Source of the DNA: an uncultured Caulobacter sp.
Lineage (GTDB): Bacteria > Pseudomonadota > Alphaproteobacteria > Caulobacterales > Caulobacteraceae
DNA length: 64,000 bases
Direction of reading: 5' to 3'
NCBI RefSeq assembly: GCF_937900395.1
Contig: NZ_CALCDX010000046.1
Span: 1-64,000 of the forward strand
Shown here: positions 8,032-19,100 of the stretch, piece after piece
Numbering within the stretch: position 1 is the stretch's first letter
Layout of the letters: every line of letters begins with the position of its first letter
Position numbers and translations under genes: made by a program
Notes under the pieces: generated by a model
What the model saw: only the letters and a program-made list of their open reading frames with translations
Told to the model about the DNA's origin: nothing
Databases searched by the model: none

Positions 8032-9383
8032 CCGGTGTCTGCTGGACCTTGATCGCGGCTGGGCGGCTCGAGGCCGTCCGGATCGTGCGGCTGGACGAGG
8101 GTTGGCGGGTCGCTGGCCGGGAATGTCTCGTCCAGCGCTTCATCCAGCAATCTGTCGATCCGCTCCGCGGCCGCAGGCGCTTGGGGCTCGCCTGACAGGG
8201 GTGGCCAGAGCAGGTCGGCGGCTTGGCGCGCCATTTCGGCCTCCTCATTGGTAGGGATCACCCAGATCGCCACGCTGCTCGCGCGCGAATCAATGCGCCG
8301 TTCACCCTCCGCAGCATTCAGCTGCGGGTCGAGATCGACGCCGAGCCAGGCAAGGCGGCGGCAAATGCGCGCCCTCACCTCCGAGTTGTGCTCGCCGACG
8401 CCGCCGGTGAACACCAGCCCGTCCAAACCCCCGAGCGTGGCCGCCATGCTCCCGATCGCCTGGACGGCGCGATAGACGAAGAGTTCCACCGCAAGTGCAG
8501 CCGCTTCCGCATCGCTGTGCACGAGTTCTCGAAGATCGCCCGAGACGCCCGAGACGCCAAGCAGGCCTGAGCGGCGGTAAAGTAGCGCCTCGACGCCCTC
8601 CGGCGTCAGACCCCCGTGGCTGAGCAGATGCAGGATGACGCCAGGGTCGAGGCTCCCGCACCGCGTCGCCATCACCAGGCCATCCAGCGGGCTGAAGCCC
8701 ATGGTGGTGTCGATGCCTTTTCCGCCCGCCACGGCGCACAGGCTCGCACCAGCTCCGAGGTGGGCGGCGACGATGCGCGCCGGCGCGAGCGCGGCGTCGA
8801 TCTGACGCAGGCGTCGGACGAGGTGAGCGTAGGAAACGCCATGGAATCCGTAGCGTCTCACACCCTTGGCGCTGATCTCGCGGGGGATGGCGAAAATGCG
8901 CGCGCACTCGGGCATGGTGGCGTGGAAGCTGGTGTCGAAGCAGGCCACCGGCGTGGCCTGGGGCAGGCGGCTGCGCGCCAGGCGAAGCAATTCGAGGCCC
9001 GCCGGTTGATGCAGCGGCGCGCGCGGCGCCAGCGCCTCAAGCTCGGTCTCGATCCCAGGCGTGACGACCGTCGGCCCTGATCGTTCGCCGCCATGGACGA
9101 TCCGGTGCGCCACGACCGATGGCCGTTCCTTCGCGGGCCGCCGCCCCACCCAGGCCAACACCCGTTCGAGCGCGCCCGCATGGTCGGGCGCCTCCGGGCC
9201 AGGGGTCCAGGCGGCGCTGATCAGCGTTTCGCCGCTGCTGTCGCGCCCGACCAGGTGCGCCTGGGTCGAGAGGTTCTCGGCCGCGCCCCGCACGGTCTCG
9301 ACCAGGCGGCGCCCGCGGCGTCGGTAAAGGCCGAACTTCAGGCTGGAGGATCCGGCGTTGAGGCTCAGGATGGAACCGGTCAT
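8028..9383 (-). CDS. ackA: acetate kinase with C-terminal FPASDPP extension
   Basis: Acetate kinase interconverts acetyl phosphate + ADP and acetate + ATP, yielding ATP during fermentation. The start LSLNAGSSSLKF, the HRIVHGG, the FDTSFH and the HLGAGASL motifs and the GGVGEH motif are all present, so it should be active. Residues up to about 390 make the normal enzyme. A further ~55 residues carry a short motif, LDEALDETFPASDPP, that occurs in many small alphaproteobacterial proteins but is not part of acetate kinase. ATG at 9383 overlaps the stop of the upstream acyltransferase (TGATG), so the two form an Ack-Pta operon. Confidence 0.93.
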   Translation of the reverse strand: MTGSILSLNAGSSSLKFGLYRRRGRRLVETVRGAAENLSTQAHLVGRDSSGETLISAAWTPGPEAPDHAGALERVLAWVGRRPAKERPSVVAHRIVHGGERSGPTVVTPGIETELEALAPRAPLHQPAGLELLRLARSRLPQATPVACFDTSFHATMPECARIFAIPREISAKGVRRYGFHGVSYAHLVRRLRQIDAALAPARIVAAHLGAGASLCAVAGGKGIDTTMGFSPLDGLVMATRCGSLDPGVILHLLSHGGLTPEGVEALLYRRSGLLGVSGVSGDLRELVHSDAEAAALAVELFVYRAVQAIGSMAATLGGLDGLVFTGGVGEHNSEVRARICRRLAWLGVDLDPQLNAAEGERRIDSRASSVAIWVIPTNEEAEMARQAADLLWPPLSGEPQAPAAAERIDRLLDEALDETFPASDPPTLVQPHDPDGLEPPSRDQGPADTG

Positions 9384-10654
9384 CACTCGCCTTCCGCACT
9401 CGCCATCACCGCCGCCACAGCGCAGGACGCAACTCGGGTGCGTTCGGCGTCTGCGCGGCTGGTCAGAATGATGGGAACGCGGGCGCCCAATGCAATGCCG
9501 GCGGCGGCGGCCTTGCCGAGGAAGATCAGCTGCTTGGCGAGCAGATTCCCGGACACCAGATCCGGCGCCACGAGGATGTCGGCCCGGCCCGCAACCGGCG
9601 AGCGGATCGCCTTGGCCTCGGCGGCCTGAGGACTGATGGCGTTGTCGAACGCCAAAGGGCCATCGATCAAGGCGCCCGTGATCTGGCCGCGCTCCGCCAT
9701 CTTGCAGAGCGCGGCCGCGTCCAGCGTTGAGCGTAGCCGCGACTTGACGGTTTCGACCGCAGAGAGCACGGCCACACGCGGGGTGCGCAAGCCCAGGGCA
9801 TGCGCCAAGTCGATCGCATTCAGGACGATGTCGCGCTTGTCATCCAGATCCGGATCGATGTTGATCGCGGTGTCGGTGACCAGGAGCGGCCGCGGAAAAG
9901 TCGGCGCCTCGACGATGTAGATGTGGCTCACCCGGCGCTCGGTGCGCAGGCCGCGCACCTCGTCCAGCACGGCGTGCATGAGCTCATCCGTCGGCAACGA
10001 GCCTTTCATGAGCAGGCGCGCCTGGCCGGCGCGCACCAGGGCGACGGCTTGCGCCGCTGCGGCGTGGCTGTGAGGTTCGGGAATGATCTGTACCCCCTGG
10101 AGGTCGACGCCCGCCGCGTCCGCCGCGCGGCGGATCTTGACCTCGGGCCCGACCAGGAGCGGCTCGATCAGGCCGCGCGCCGCCGCTTCCATGGCTGCAC
10201 CGAGGGCGGCGCCGTCGCATGGGTGGGCGACAGCCGTCGGCACTGCGGGCTTTCCGGCGCATCGGGCGAGGATGTCGTCCAGCCATTGGCCCGGCGCGGG
10301 GGTGCGGGGGTCGGCGTCCACCCCGATGTCTTCCGGCTGGTCTTCCGCATCGCAAGGGTGGATCGTCGGCAGTGCAAGCGCCGGCCAATGGCCGGGATGC
10401 TCCGGCGGCGTGAACGTCACATAAAGAGTATCCACCACCTGGGCGGCGGCGAGACCCTGGCTGAACAGATGCGCCGCCTCATAGGTGGCGAAGCCTAGGC
10501 CACCGCTTGGCAGCGGCTGCGGCAGCCGCGCTTCCAGGGACCGGGACGCGGTCACATAGTAGTCGTAGCCTGGGTGGCGGCGATACCGTCGGATCATCAG
10601 CCAGGATCCGGAGTCGTCTGGCGGCCCGTCGCCGCCGATTTCAATCCGCATCAT
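9383..10654 (-). CDS. phosphate acetyl/butyryltransferase with novel N-terminal domain
   Basis: A 423-residue protein. From about residue 120 it is a phosphate acyltransferase of the Pta/Ptb family (PLLVGP, LLMKGSLPT, DTAINIDPDL, GALIDGPLAFDNAIS, ADILVAPDL.SGN). It makes acetyl phosphate from acetyl-CoA, which the downstream AckA turns into ATP. Residues 1-105 form an extra domain that matches the 97-residue protein after lon by eye. Many island-borne versions use a MaoC domain here; this one is different. ATG at 10654 follows AAAGGAG. Acetyl against butyryl specificity cannot be decided from sequence. Confidence 0.88.
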   Translation of the reverse strand: MMRIEIGGDGPPDDSGSWLMIRRYRRHPGYDYYVTASRSLEARLPQPLPSGGLGFATYEAAHLFSQGLAAAQVVDTLYVTFTPPEHPGHWPALALPTIHPCDAEDQPEDIGVDADPRTPAPGQWLDDILARCAGKPAVPTAVAHPCDGAALGAAMEAAARGLIEPLLVGPEVKIRRAADAAGVDLQGVQIIPEPHSHAAAAQAVALVRAGQARLLMKGSLPTDELMHAVLDEVRGLRTERRVSHIYIVEAPTFPRPLLVTDTAINIDPDLDDKRDIVLNAIDLAHALGLRTPRVAVLSAVETVKSRLRSTLDAAALCKMAERGQITGALIDGPLAFDNAISPQAAEAKAIRSPVAGRADILVAPDLVSGNLLAKQLIFLGKAAAAGIALGARVPIILTSRADAERTRVASCAVAAVMASAEGE

Positions 10655-11096
10655 AGCGCAGCTCCTTTCGCCGCAGCCGCTTCGAGCGCAACCTGTCTGC
10701 GGACGAACCAAGACCCGCATGGGCGAGATCTCGAGCGACGCCTCGGCGCCTGAGCGCCCGTTTCGAAGATCCGCGGCTGGGCCGAGTCGCTGTTTGGGCG
10801 AAGAGCAGGCGGTCGCCGCCCTGGGCGACGCCGCGGCGGCGTCCGCGAGCTGATCGATGCACGGGGCTCGCGCGGCATGTCATGGGGCCTGAGCGGTCTC
10901 ATGGGGGAACTCGCGTCAAGAGGATTGAAGGGGAGACGCCAGAGGAGGCGGGGGGGCGCCAAGCCGTGTCCTTCCAGCCGAACTTGCGGTCAGACCTAGG
11001 TCGGAGCGCGGCATGGACAACCCTCCATATTCGAGTCGAAGCGCTCACGACTGTGTGGACGGAAGGCGCGGCCCCCCGCCGACCAGCCGTGGCGCG
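10655..11096. other. about 440 bp without a supportable gene
   Basis: The stretch lies upstream of the leftward pta-ack operon and downstream of the leftward host-attachment gene. Frames here are short, arginine-rich shadows. No FixK-type box is present, so pta-ackA does not carry the signal seen before ldhA. Confidence 0.45.
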
Positions 11097-11549
11097 TCAG
11101 CGGTCGGGAACCCTGAGATCGCGCAGGAGGAGGCGGATCTCCTGGGCGCTGGCGCCGATGCGCTCGTGATCATCCGTCACCTCAATGCGTCGGGCGACGG
11201 CTGGCTTGAGCGCGTGCCGAAGGACCCCCAACGCTCGAGGCGGGGCGATGAGAACCAGGCGTTCGAACGCGCCGGCGGCGGCGCCGGCGTTGATGCGCTC
11301 GGCGACGCCCTCCAGAAAGCGTCGTTCGGCGGCGTCCGCGGGCGGGGCGTCGTGGATATTGTCCCGCCCGTAACCGAACCGGTCGAACACGGCGCCGCCG
11401 GGAGTGCGGGCCCGATGTCGATCGTTCTCGTCGGCGAAAAGCGTCCAGGCATCAAGCTCAGTGAGCCGGCCGTAACGCCGGCGTTCGGCTAGGCCGCGCG
11501 CCCGCGCGCCGTCGGCGAGGATGATGAGGGTCTCGGTGGAGTGTGTCAC
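11097..11549 (-). CDS. host-attachment / baeRF-like protein
   Basis: A 150-residue protein of the group annotated as required for attachment to host cells, which has an eRF1-domain-like fold (baeRF). Visible landmarks are the ILADGARARGL start, the helix AERRFLEGVAERIN and the strand FERLVLIAPPRALGVLR. Its biochemical role is not known; the fold suggests binding to ribosomes or RNA. A GTG start at 11549 follows GGGAGCAGAG. It stands alone between pta and ldhA, same strand. It recurs near stress and fermentation genes in alphaproteobacteria. Confidence 0.82.
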   Translation of the reverse strand: MTHSTETLIILADGARARGLAERRRYGRLTELDAWTLFADENDRHRARTPGGAVFDRFGYGRDNIHDAPPADAAERRFLEGVAERINAGAAAGAFERLVLIAPPRALGVLRHALKPAVARRIEVTDDHERIGASAQEIRLLLRDLRVPDR

Positions 11550-11751
11550 GAACTCTGCTCCCTGCTCGGCCTCGTCGCCGCCGATCGGAGAGGGTCCGGG
11601 GAGGCGGTTCCGAACCGATCCATGTCCCGGTCGATGCTTCCGCGGACGGCCCGACGACCGCTGCCCAATTTAAACCCTCGCCCCAAGTACGGATGTATCG
11701 CGCGCCTTGAGCACTTCAAGACGCCGTAGACCCTTCCCGTCCGCCGCTGCC

Positions 11752-12753
11752 CTAACTTCGACGATGCGGGACTTCATGGAGCGCATGACCGTTGCATTCG
11801 AAAGCGGTGACGTTGCCGATCGTCGCCTCGGCGATCGCCGTTAGCGCTTCCGCTGTAAAGAAGCCCTGATGCCCCGTCACCAGCACATTCGGGAAGGTAA
11901 GCAGGCGCGCAAATACATCGTCGGCGATCACTTGGTCGGAGCGGTCGTCGAAGAAGAGGCCCTCCTCTTCTTCATACACATCGATGCCGAGGCTGCCGAT
12001 GACGCCGGCCTTCAGTGCGCGGATCACCGCCCGAGTGTCGATGACCGCGCCGCGGCTCGTATTGATGAGCATCACGCCCCGCGTCATGCGGGTGATGGCG
12101 CTTGTGTCGATGAGGCGCCGGGTCCCCGCGGTGAGCGGGCAATGCAGGGAGATCAGGTCAGCCTTGGCCAGCAGATCGTCGAACGCCACGAACTCCACCC
12201 CTGCTCTCGCGAGCGCAGCGTCGGGGACCGGGTCGCTCGCAAGCACGTGGCAGCCGAAGCCCTTCAGCAGGCGGGCCATCACGCCGCCGATCGCGCCCGC
12301 ACCGACCACGCCCGCGGTCTTGCCGTGCAGGTCAAATCCCATCAGTCCGTCCAAGGCGAAATTGCCCTCGCGGACGCGGTTGTAGGCGCGATGTGTTTTA
12401 CGATTGAGCGTCAGCATCAACGCCAGGGCATGCTCGGCGACCGCGTGCGGCGAATAGGTAGGCGCCCGGGCCACGTGAACCCCCGCGTCCCGGGCCGCCT
12501 CCAGATCCACGTTGTTGAACCCTGCCGCGCGAAGAACCACGAGGCGAACGCCTTGGGCTGCGGCATGGCGGAGCACCTTGGCGTCGATGACGTCGTTCAC
12601 AAACACACACGCCGCCTCGAAGCCGGCCAACAGCCCCTGGGTGTGCGGCGTCAAGGGGCTCTCGAAGAAGGCCAGCTGGTGCTTCGCGGCTCGGTTAGCC
12701 TTGCCAAGGAAAACCTCGTTGTACCGCCGCGCGCTGAACACTGCGACCCGCAA
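11752..12753 (-). CDS. ldhA: fermentative D-lactate dehydrogenase
   Basis: A 333-residue NAD-dependent D-lactate dehydrogenase that reduces pyruvate to D-lactate and regenerates NAD+ when oxygen is scarce. It follows E. coli LdhA closely (RVAVFSARRYN, CVFVND, RAAGFNNVDL, LTLNRKTHRAYNR). It has the GAGAIGGV nucleotide fold, the substrate Arg in NTSRG, Glu in DVYEEE and the catalytic His in GHQGF. The TTG at 12753 is preferred because it follows GGAAGGAG and matches the homologue N-terminus; the longer frame to 12804 adds non-homologous residues. It is in the same operon as the 79-codon gene and so under the FixK-type box at 13098. Confidence 0.93.
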   Translation of the reverse strand: MRVAVFSARRYNEVFLGKANRAAKHQLAFFESPLTPHTQGLLAGFEAACVFVNDVIDAKVLRHAAAQGVRLVVLRAAGFNNVDLEAARDAGVHVARAPTYSPHAVAEHALALMLTLNRKTHRAYNRVREGNFALDGLMGFDLHGKTAGVVGAGAIGGVMARLLKGFGCHVLASDPVPDAALARAGVEFVAFDDLLAKADLISLHCPLTAGTRRLIDTSAITRMTRGVMLINTSRGAVIDTRAVIRALKAGVIGSLGIDVYEEEEGLFFDDRSDQVIADDVFARLLTFPNVLVTGHQGFFTAEALTAIAEATIGNVTAFECNGHALHEVPHRRS

Positions 12754-12794
12754 TAGCGGCTCCTTCCAACCTCGCGAGCCCCGCAAGCGAGGGC

Positions 12795-13034
12795 TCAGCT
12801 CCAAAAGCTGGGAAATCGGCTACGCCCGGGCCACGAAGGCCGATCCGCACAGAACGCTCGTTCTTCGAGCACGACCTCGGCGTGCTCGCCGCGCCGCCGC
12901 AGCGCCTCTGCGACACCGTTTGCATGGTCCAACGCAGAGTCACGCGAGCCGAAGGGCGTCATCATACCCTCTCCGAGCCGTACAGCCCAACCGTAGGGTT
13001 CCTTGACCACCCGGAAACAGATTGTCTCGACCAT
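12795..13034 (-). CDS. DUF2188-like small protein, first gene of the ldhA operon
   Basis: A 79-residue protein. The core VVKEPYGWAVRLGEG, then SRDSALDHANGVAEALRRRGEHAEVVLEE, resembles the DUF2188 beta-beta-alpha-beta fold. The basic tail is probably disordered. It starts at ATG 13034, about 65 bp after a perfect TTGA-N6-TCAA palindrome, and ends 41 bp before ldhA, so both are likely one oxygen-regulated transcript. The ribosome site is weak. Function unknown. Confidence 0.6.
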   Translation of the reverse strand: MVETICFRVVKEPYGWAVRLGEGMMTPFGSRDSALDHANGVAEALRRRGEHAEVVLEERAFCADRPSWPGRSRFPSFWS

Positions 13035-13074
13035 GGCGACCGCGCTCTGAACTGTATTGGCCCGTCGATAGGAT

Positions 13075-13088
13075 GCCCCTTCGGGGCC
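13075..13088. other. hairpin GCCCC-TTTC-GGGGC
   Basis: A 5-bp GC stem with a TTTC loop lies between the FixK-type box and the DUF2188-like start, just past the ndvB stop on the same strand. It lacks a T-run on either side, so it is not a classical terminator. It may end the ndvB transcript weakly or sit in the leader of the ldhA transcript. Confidence 0.35.
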
Positions 13089-13097
13089 AAGCCGAAT

Positions 13098-13111
13098 TGA
13101 CGCACGTCAAG
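13098..13111. promoter_or_regulatory. FixK/FNR-type box TTGACGCACGTCAA
   Basis: The palindrome TTGAC-N4-GTCAA is an exact match to the FNR/FixK consensus. Its centre is 70 bp upstream of the DUF2188-like start that leads into ldhA. It overlaps the ndvB stop codon. A class II position (centre near -41) would put the transcript start around 13063. Confidence 0.8.
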
Positions 13112-16100
13112 ACGGATTTCCGCCGGCCGTCAGAGGGCGAGTCGCGTCCATGCCCAGGCGAAGCGTCAGGGTGTGATCGCGTTCGTCATCGCGCAGGGCG
13201 ATGCGGGCCGGCCGCCCGGCGACCGCCACGCCGTCGAGGGTTGCGGTGACGACCCCCCGGCACACCCCGGCCGGATTCTCGACGACGATGCGATACCGGC
13301 TGCGGCCCGTCCGAACGGTCGCTTCGAAGCCTGGCCAGCGCCTGGGTATGCAAGGATCGACGATAAGGTCCTGGCCTTCGCGGCGCAGGCCGAGAAGGCT
13401 CTCCAGGCCGGCGCGATGCAGCCAGGCGGCTGAGCCGGTGTACCAGGTCCAGCCGCCGCGGCCGATATGTCCCGGTGCGGCGTAGACATCAGCAGCCGCA
13501 ACATAGGGCTCGACCCGGTAGCGCTGCGCGGCTTGGCGGGTCAGCGCGTGATTGACCGGATTGAGCAGCCCCAGAAGCCGCTCGGCGGCATCGCCATCGC
13601 CGAGCGCGGCGAACGCCATCACCGACCAGGCCGCCGCGTGCGTATATTGGCCGCCGTTCTCTCGCACACCCGGCGGATACGCCTTGATGTAGCCGGGATC
13701 GCGCAACGTCCGGTCGAAGGGCGGCGTGAAGAGAAGGGCGAGTTGTTCGTCCTCAAGGATCAGGTGTCGCACGACGGACGCCATGGCCTGCGCCGCGCGC
13801 GCAGGCGAGCCTGCGGCCGAGAGCACGGCCCAGGATTGGGCGATAGCGTCGATGCGACACTCGTCGCTCGTGACCGATCCGAGCGGCGCGCCGTCGTCGA
13901 ACCATCCGCGCCGGTACCATTCACCGTCCCAGGCGTGCCGCTGCTGTCCGGCGGCGCGCAACAGGTGCTCCCGCGTCAGCTGCGGCTCCAGCGCGGCGAA
14001 GGCCAGGCCGTCCTGGAGTTGATCGCGGAACCCATAGGCTCCGCTGGCCTGGTAGAACCCTGATCGCGCCCAGAGGCGGCAGGACAGAGCCTGATAGAGC
14101 AGCCAGCCGTTGAGCATTACATCGAGCGCGCGATCCGGCGTCTTGACCTGGACCTGCTGCAAGAGGCCGTCCCATCGCTGCTTGACCGCCGCGAGGACGG
14201 CGTCCAGATCGGCGGCGCGATACTTGGCTACGAGCGCGCGCGCGGCCTCGGCGCTGTCCGCTTCGCCGAGGAGGAAGAGGATCTCATGAGCTTCGGACGG
14301 GGCGACCTCGACGGTGGTCTTCAATGCAGCACAGGGATCCAGCCCGGCGCCGGTTTCGCCCGACAGGGCCCCGGAGCGCCGCAGCGCGGCCGGCGCCCGG
14401 AGCGAACCGTTGCGGCCGATGAACTCACATCGGTCGGCCGTCCAGCTCTCCTGTCGCCCCCCCAGATCGGCGAACGCGACGGCTGATCCGAAGGCTGGGT
14501 TCCAAGCGTTGCGGGCAAAGAGCGCCCCCGTCGCGTCATCCCGGCGGGTGGTCGTGAACGGCGCCATGCCAGACCGTGACGGGCCCAGCGCCCATTCGGC
14601 GTAGGCGGCGACGGCGATCCGACGGCTGCGCGATGAGGCGTTGCGGATCCGCAGCCGCATGATCTTGATCGGCGAATCGAGCGGCACGAACTGAAGCAGC
14701 TCGGTTTCGAGGCCATGGGCCCAAGCCTCGAAGCGGCTGTAGCCGTGACCGTGCCGGGCGAGATAGGTCGCGTCCTCGAGGCGAATCGGGGCCGCGGTCG
14801 GCGACCAGAGCGCGCCGGTCTCCTCGTCGCGCAGATAGAGGCCTCGCCTGTAGGATCGCAGACGGGATCGTTGGACCAGGGCGTGAGCTGGTGCTCGCGG
14901 CTGTTGCGTCGCCAGGTGTAGCCGGCGCCGTCGGCCGAGACCTGGAAGCCGAATTCCGGGTTCGCGACGACATTGATCCAGGGCGCTGGCGTCGTTTGCC
15001 CGGCCTCCAGCAGTACGCAGTATTCGCGGCCGTCCTGGTCGAATCCCCCCAGTCCGTTGAAGAATTCGAGTTTCGGCGGCGGAGGGGCGGGGGGGTGCGC
15101 CGCTGTAGGTTGGCTCGGGGCGGTCGCCGGGCGGGGGCCTTCGGCTTTGGGCACTCGCTCCAGCTGCTCGGCGAGCGTTCCTTCCTGGGCCGACAGCACC
15201 ACGCGCGCCACCGAGAGCAGTAAAGTTCGCGTTTCGTCCGCCACGAGATCGGCTCGCAGCACTACGGTGCGTCCGGCGGGCGCCTGGCCGCCCAGCCCCC
15301 CGCGCGCCTGCGCCGTGCGCACCAGGGATTCCAGGGCGACCTGAAGGTCCTGGACATAGGAAGCCGCGCGTTCGTTCAGGAGCACGAGATCGAAGGCGAG
15401 CTGCTTCGTGCGCCAATATTCCCCCGCCTTCACAAGTTGGCGGGCCACGCCGAGGTCGTGCAGCCCCGCCACCCGAAGGACAATGATAGGGAGGTCTCCG
15501 GAGATGCCGACGCGCCAGAGACCCGGCTGATCGCCCAAACCGCGTGCGAGGATATCTGCTGGTGCGCGCAGGTCCGCGGACGGGTAAATCATGCGGGAAG
15601 CCAGGTCCTGGAAGAGGGCGGCTTCGGTCCGGGTCACCCCAAGGTGATGCAGCTGAACGAGTGCCTGTGTCCAGGCGAGGTCGGCGGCGCGCTCGAACGC
15701 CGCCGGTTCGTGGTGCTTGTCGATCAGGTCGAGAATGCCTTTGGGAGAGGAGGCCGCCAAGGTCCAGAAGGCGATCCGCGCGGTGCCCCCCGGCGGGACC
15801 CTGATCCGGCGGCGCAGGGCGAACGCGGGATCGAGTACGGGGCCGGTTGCGCCGCCAAGAGGCCCGCCGTTGCGAAGGTGCGGACTCGTGCTCGCATCGA
15901 AGCCGCGACCGAGGATTTGAGCGCGGTCGGTGTCGAACTCTGGCCGCCCCGCCGGCTCACCCTCGACGATTGCAAAATGCGCGACCCAGATTTCGGGCTC
16001 GGAAGGGGACCGTCGCCGGCGGGTCGCCAGAAGGGCGCCGGCGGCCGGCAGGTGCTCGGTCTCCACAAACAGCTTCGAGAAGGCCGGATGGGCGGCGTCG

Positions 16101-19100
16101 GCGGCCTGGGGGGCGAGCGCCAGTTCCGCAAAGGACGTCAGCTCGAACTCGCGTGTGGCGAGGCCCGCGTTGGTGATCGAGACGCGCCTGACCTCGCCCT
16201 CGTCTTCTGCGGAAACCAGTACGTCCAGTCTCGTGGTGATAGTCCCGTCGCGGCGAGAGATCTCCACATGGTCCTCGCTGAAGGCCGCTTGATAGCTATC
16301 CGCCTCTGCGCCGATCGGCTGATGGCCTGCCGACCACGCTGCACCGCTGTGGACATCACGTACGATGACATAGGCCCCGTATGCGTCTTGGGTGGCGTCC
16401 TCCCGCCAGCGCGTGATGGCTATGTCGCCCCAACGGCTGTAACCGCCCCCAGCGGCGCTGATCATGACCGAGTAGCGGCCGTTGGAGAGCACGTGCGTGG
16501 CCGGCGCCGGGGTGTAGGGCGAGGCGACGCGTCGCAGACCGGTTGCGTCGAACTCTGGCGCAGGCCCCGTCGCGCTATGCCGGGTGACGGGCGGCGGGCT
16601 AACCACCACCTCGCGCGGCATACGCTCCTCGAGCAGGAGCTCCGTCGCCCGCACGACGGGCTCGGCATGGAAGCGGGTCTGCATGCGGCCATTCGCCAGC
16701 GTGTTGGCGATCGCGACGATGGTCATGCCTTGGTGATGCGCCATATAGGCGCGCACGATCGTGTGCTTCTGACCTTCGGGCACCCTTGTCGGCGTGTAAT
16801 CGATCGCCTCGTAGAGAAGCCGTGGGCTCCGAGACCGCCAAGGCTCTGCAAGGTCGCGAAGTTCTTCAGAGCCGCCCTCGGTTCGACCATGGCGGCCAAA
16901 GCGGTGGCGTAGGGCGCCACCACCACATGCTCATCGAGGCCGCGCTTAAGGCCGAGGCCAGGGACGCCGAAGCTCATATACTGATAGTTCAGATGAAGGT
17001 CGCGGGTGTTGTAGGCCGCCTCCGACATACCCCACGGGACGCCCAGCTCTGCGGCGTAGGCCTGCTGCCGCCGCACGACGAGCCGGTTCGTTGTCACCAG
17101 CAAGCTGCCCGGCGGCTCGCGCATCACCAGCGAAGGCATGAGGTACTCGAACATGGAGCCCGACCAAGAAACCAGCGCGACGCCGTGCGCCACGGGGGTC
17201 ACCGCGTGACTGAGCCGGAACCAATGGCGGGGTGGGGCGTCGCCCTTGGCGATGGCGAGAAAGCTAGCCAGCCGAGCTTCGGAACCGAGCAGATCGTAGC
17301 AGCTCGGGTCGAGTTCGCCGTCTGCGGCCCGATAACCGATGGAGAGCAACATCCGCTCCGGGTTGAGCAGGAATGTGAAGTCCATGTCGCGCGCCAGACG
17401 TCGCGCCCTTTGGGCGATGCTGTTCAATCGCGACGGCAGCAGCGACCCGCTCTCAGCCTGATCGCGACCATGGCTGGCGAGGGTCGCCGAGATGGCGCTG
17501 ACCCAGAAGGCCAGAGGATCGTGCCGCCGGGCGTCGACTTCGGTCGCGAGGGCGTCCGAGGCCCGCTGAGCCGCCGACGCCGGCGCCGACAGGCCGCCCA
17601 AGGCCTCCATGATCGGCTCTTCGACTGCGCCGAGGGCGCTGGCTTGTTGGCGCAGGCGGTCGAGCGCGGCCCGCAGCCGCTTGCGCGCCGCTGCGCTCCC
17701 ACTGTCGCTGGCGGCCGCCGCTTCCTCGAGGGCGACCTCGATCACGTCGGAGACGCCCGTCAGGCGCGCGCTCGCGGCGGGCGGGCGGGACGACCAATCG
17801 TCCATCGCATTGGCGAGCGCCACCAAGTGGCCGGCGAGGTTGCCGCTATCCACCGAGGAGACGTAGTGCGGCTCCAGCGGCTCCAGCGTACGCGTGTCAT
17901 ACCAGTTGGAGAAATGCCCGCGGAAACGGGCCATCATGTCGAGTGCGCCGAAGGCCGCCTCCAGGCGCGCGAGAGCGTCCGCCAGTCCTAGCCAGCCATG
18001 ATCCGCCGCGGCTATGACGGAGAGCAGGTAAAGCCCGATGTTGGTCGGCGATGTGCGATGGGCTAGCGCTTCGGGATCCTCCTGAAAATTGTCCGGCGGC
18101 AGCATGTTGTCGGCTGGCGTCACGTAGGTCTCGAAGAAGCGCCATGTGCGCCGGCCGTTGCGCCGCAGCTGCGCGATCTCCTGGTCCGACAGCGCGGCTT
18201 TGGCGTGCGGTATGGGTGGGCGGCTGATCCAGAACGCCACCGCTGGCGAGGTCGCCCACATGAGTCCGAACGCGCCTGCAAGGGCCCAGGCTGACCCGCC
18301 TCCAGCGGCGGCCCAGGCGAGCGCCCCGAGACCTGCGAGGGCGGCTGGGGCCATCCGGCGGTAGAAGGCTTCAAGACTGAATGGAAGGGTTGCTGCAGCC
18401 TGGGCTGCGGGCGTCCATTCGAGAAGATGGCGGCGTGAGACCAGGACCCGCCACAGCGTGCGCGCGATCGCATCGCCCATGAGCCAAGCCTGATCGGCCA
18501 GGAAGATGGTCAAAAGCGCTGTTTGCAGGCCCGCGAGACGCAGATCGGTCCCTAGGACAGCGAAGCGCGCCCGCAGAGGCACGCCCGGCTGGCGACGGCC
18601 GATGGCGGCCAAGGGTGGAATGAACGGTGGAATGGCGAAGACGGCCACGATGAAGGCGGTCCACGCGGCTGCGGCGGGGGGCGTCGCCATCCATCCGAGC
18701 CAGAGACTGGTGAGCGCTGCGCCGGGCGACAGGGTTCGCCGCAAGTTGTCGACCATCTTCCAGCGTCCGAGCGCCGGCACGCCGGTCCTTCTCTTTGGCC
18801 CGTCGGGCGCCGGAGGCAGGCCCAGGATCCAGGGCAGAAGTTGCCAGTCCCCGCGCGCCCACCGATGATGGCGGACGGCGGCGACGTCGTAGCGATCCGG
18901 AAAATCCTCCACGACCTCGACGTCGGAGGCGAGCCCCGCCCGTGCAAAAACGCCCTCGAACAAATCGTGGCTGAGGAGAGTGGCCTCGGGAGCTCTCCCC
19001 TCCAGGGCGCCTTCGAATGCGTCGATCTCATAGATGCCCTTGCCGGTGAAGGAGCCCTCGCCGAAGAGATCCTGATAGACGTCCGAGACGGCGGCTGCGT

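Noticed and set aside
11707..11719. TTGA-GCACT-TCAA near the end of the host-attachment/ldhA interval
   Set aside because: Spacer is five, not six, so it is not an FNR/FixK box; more likely part of a weak hairpin.
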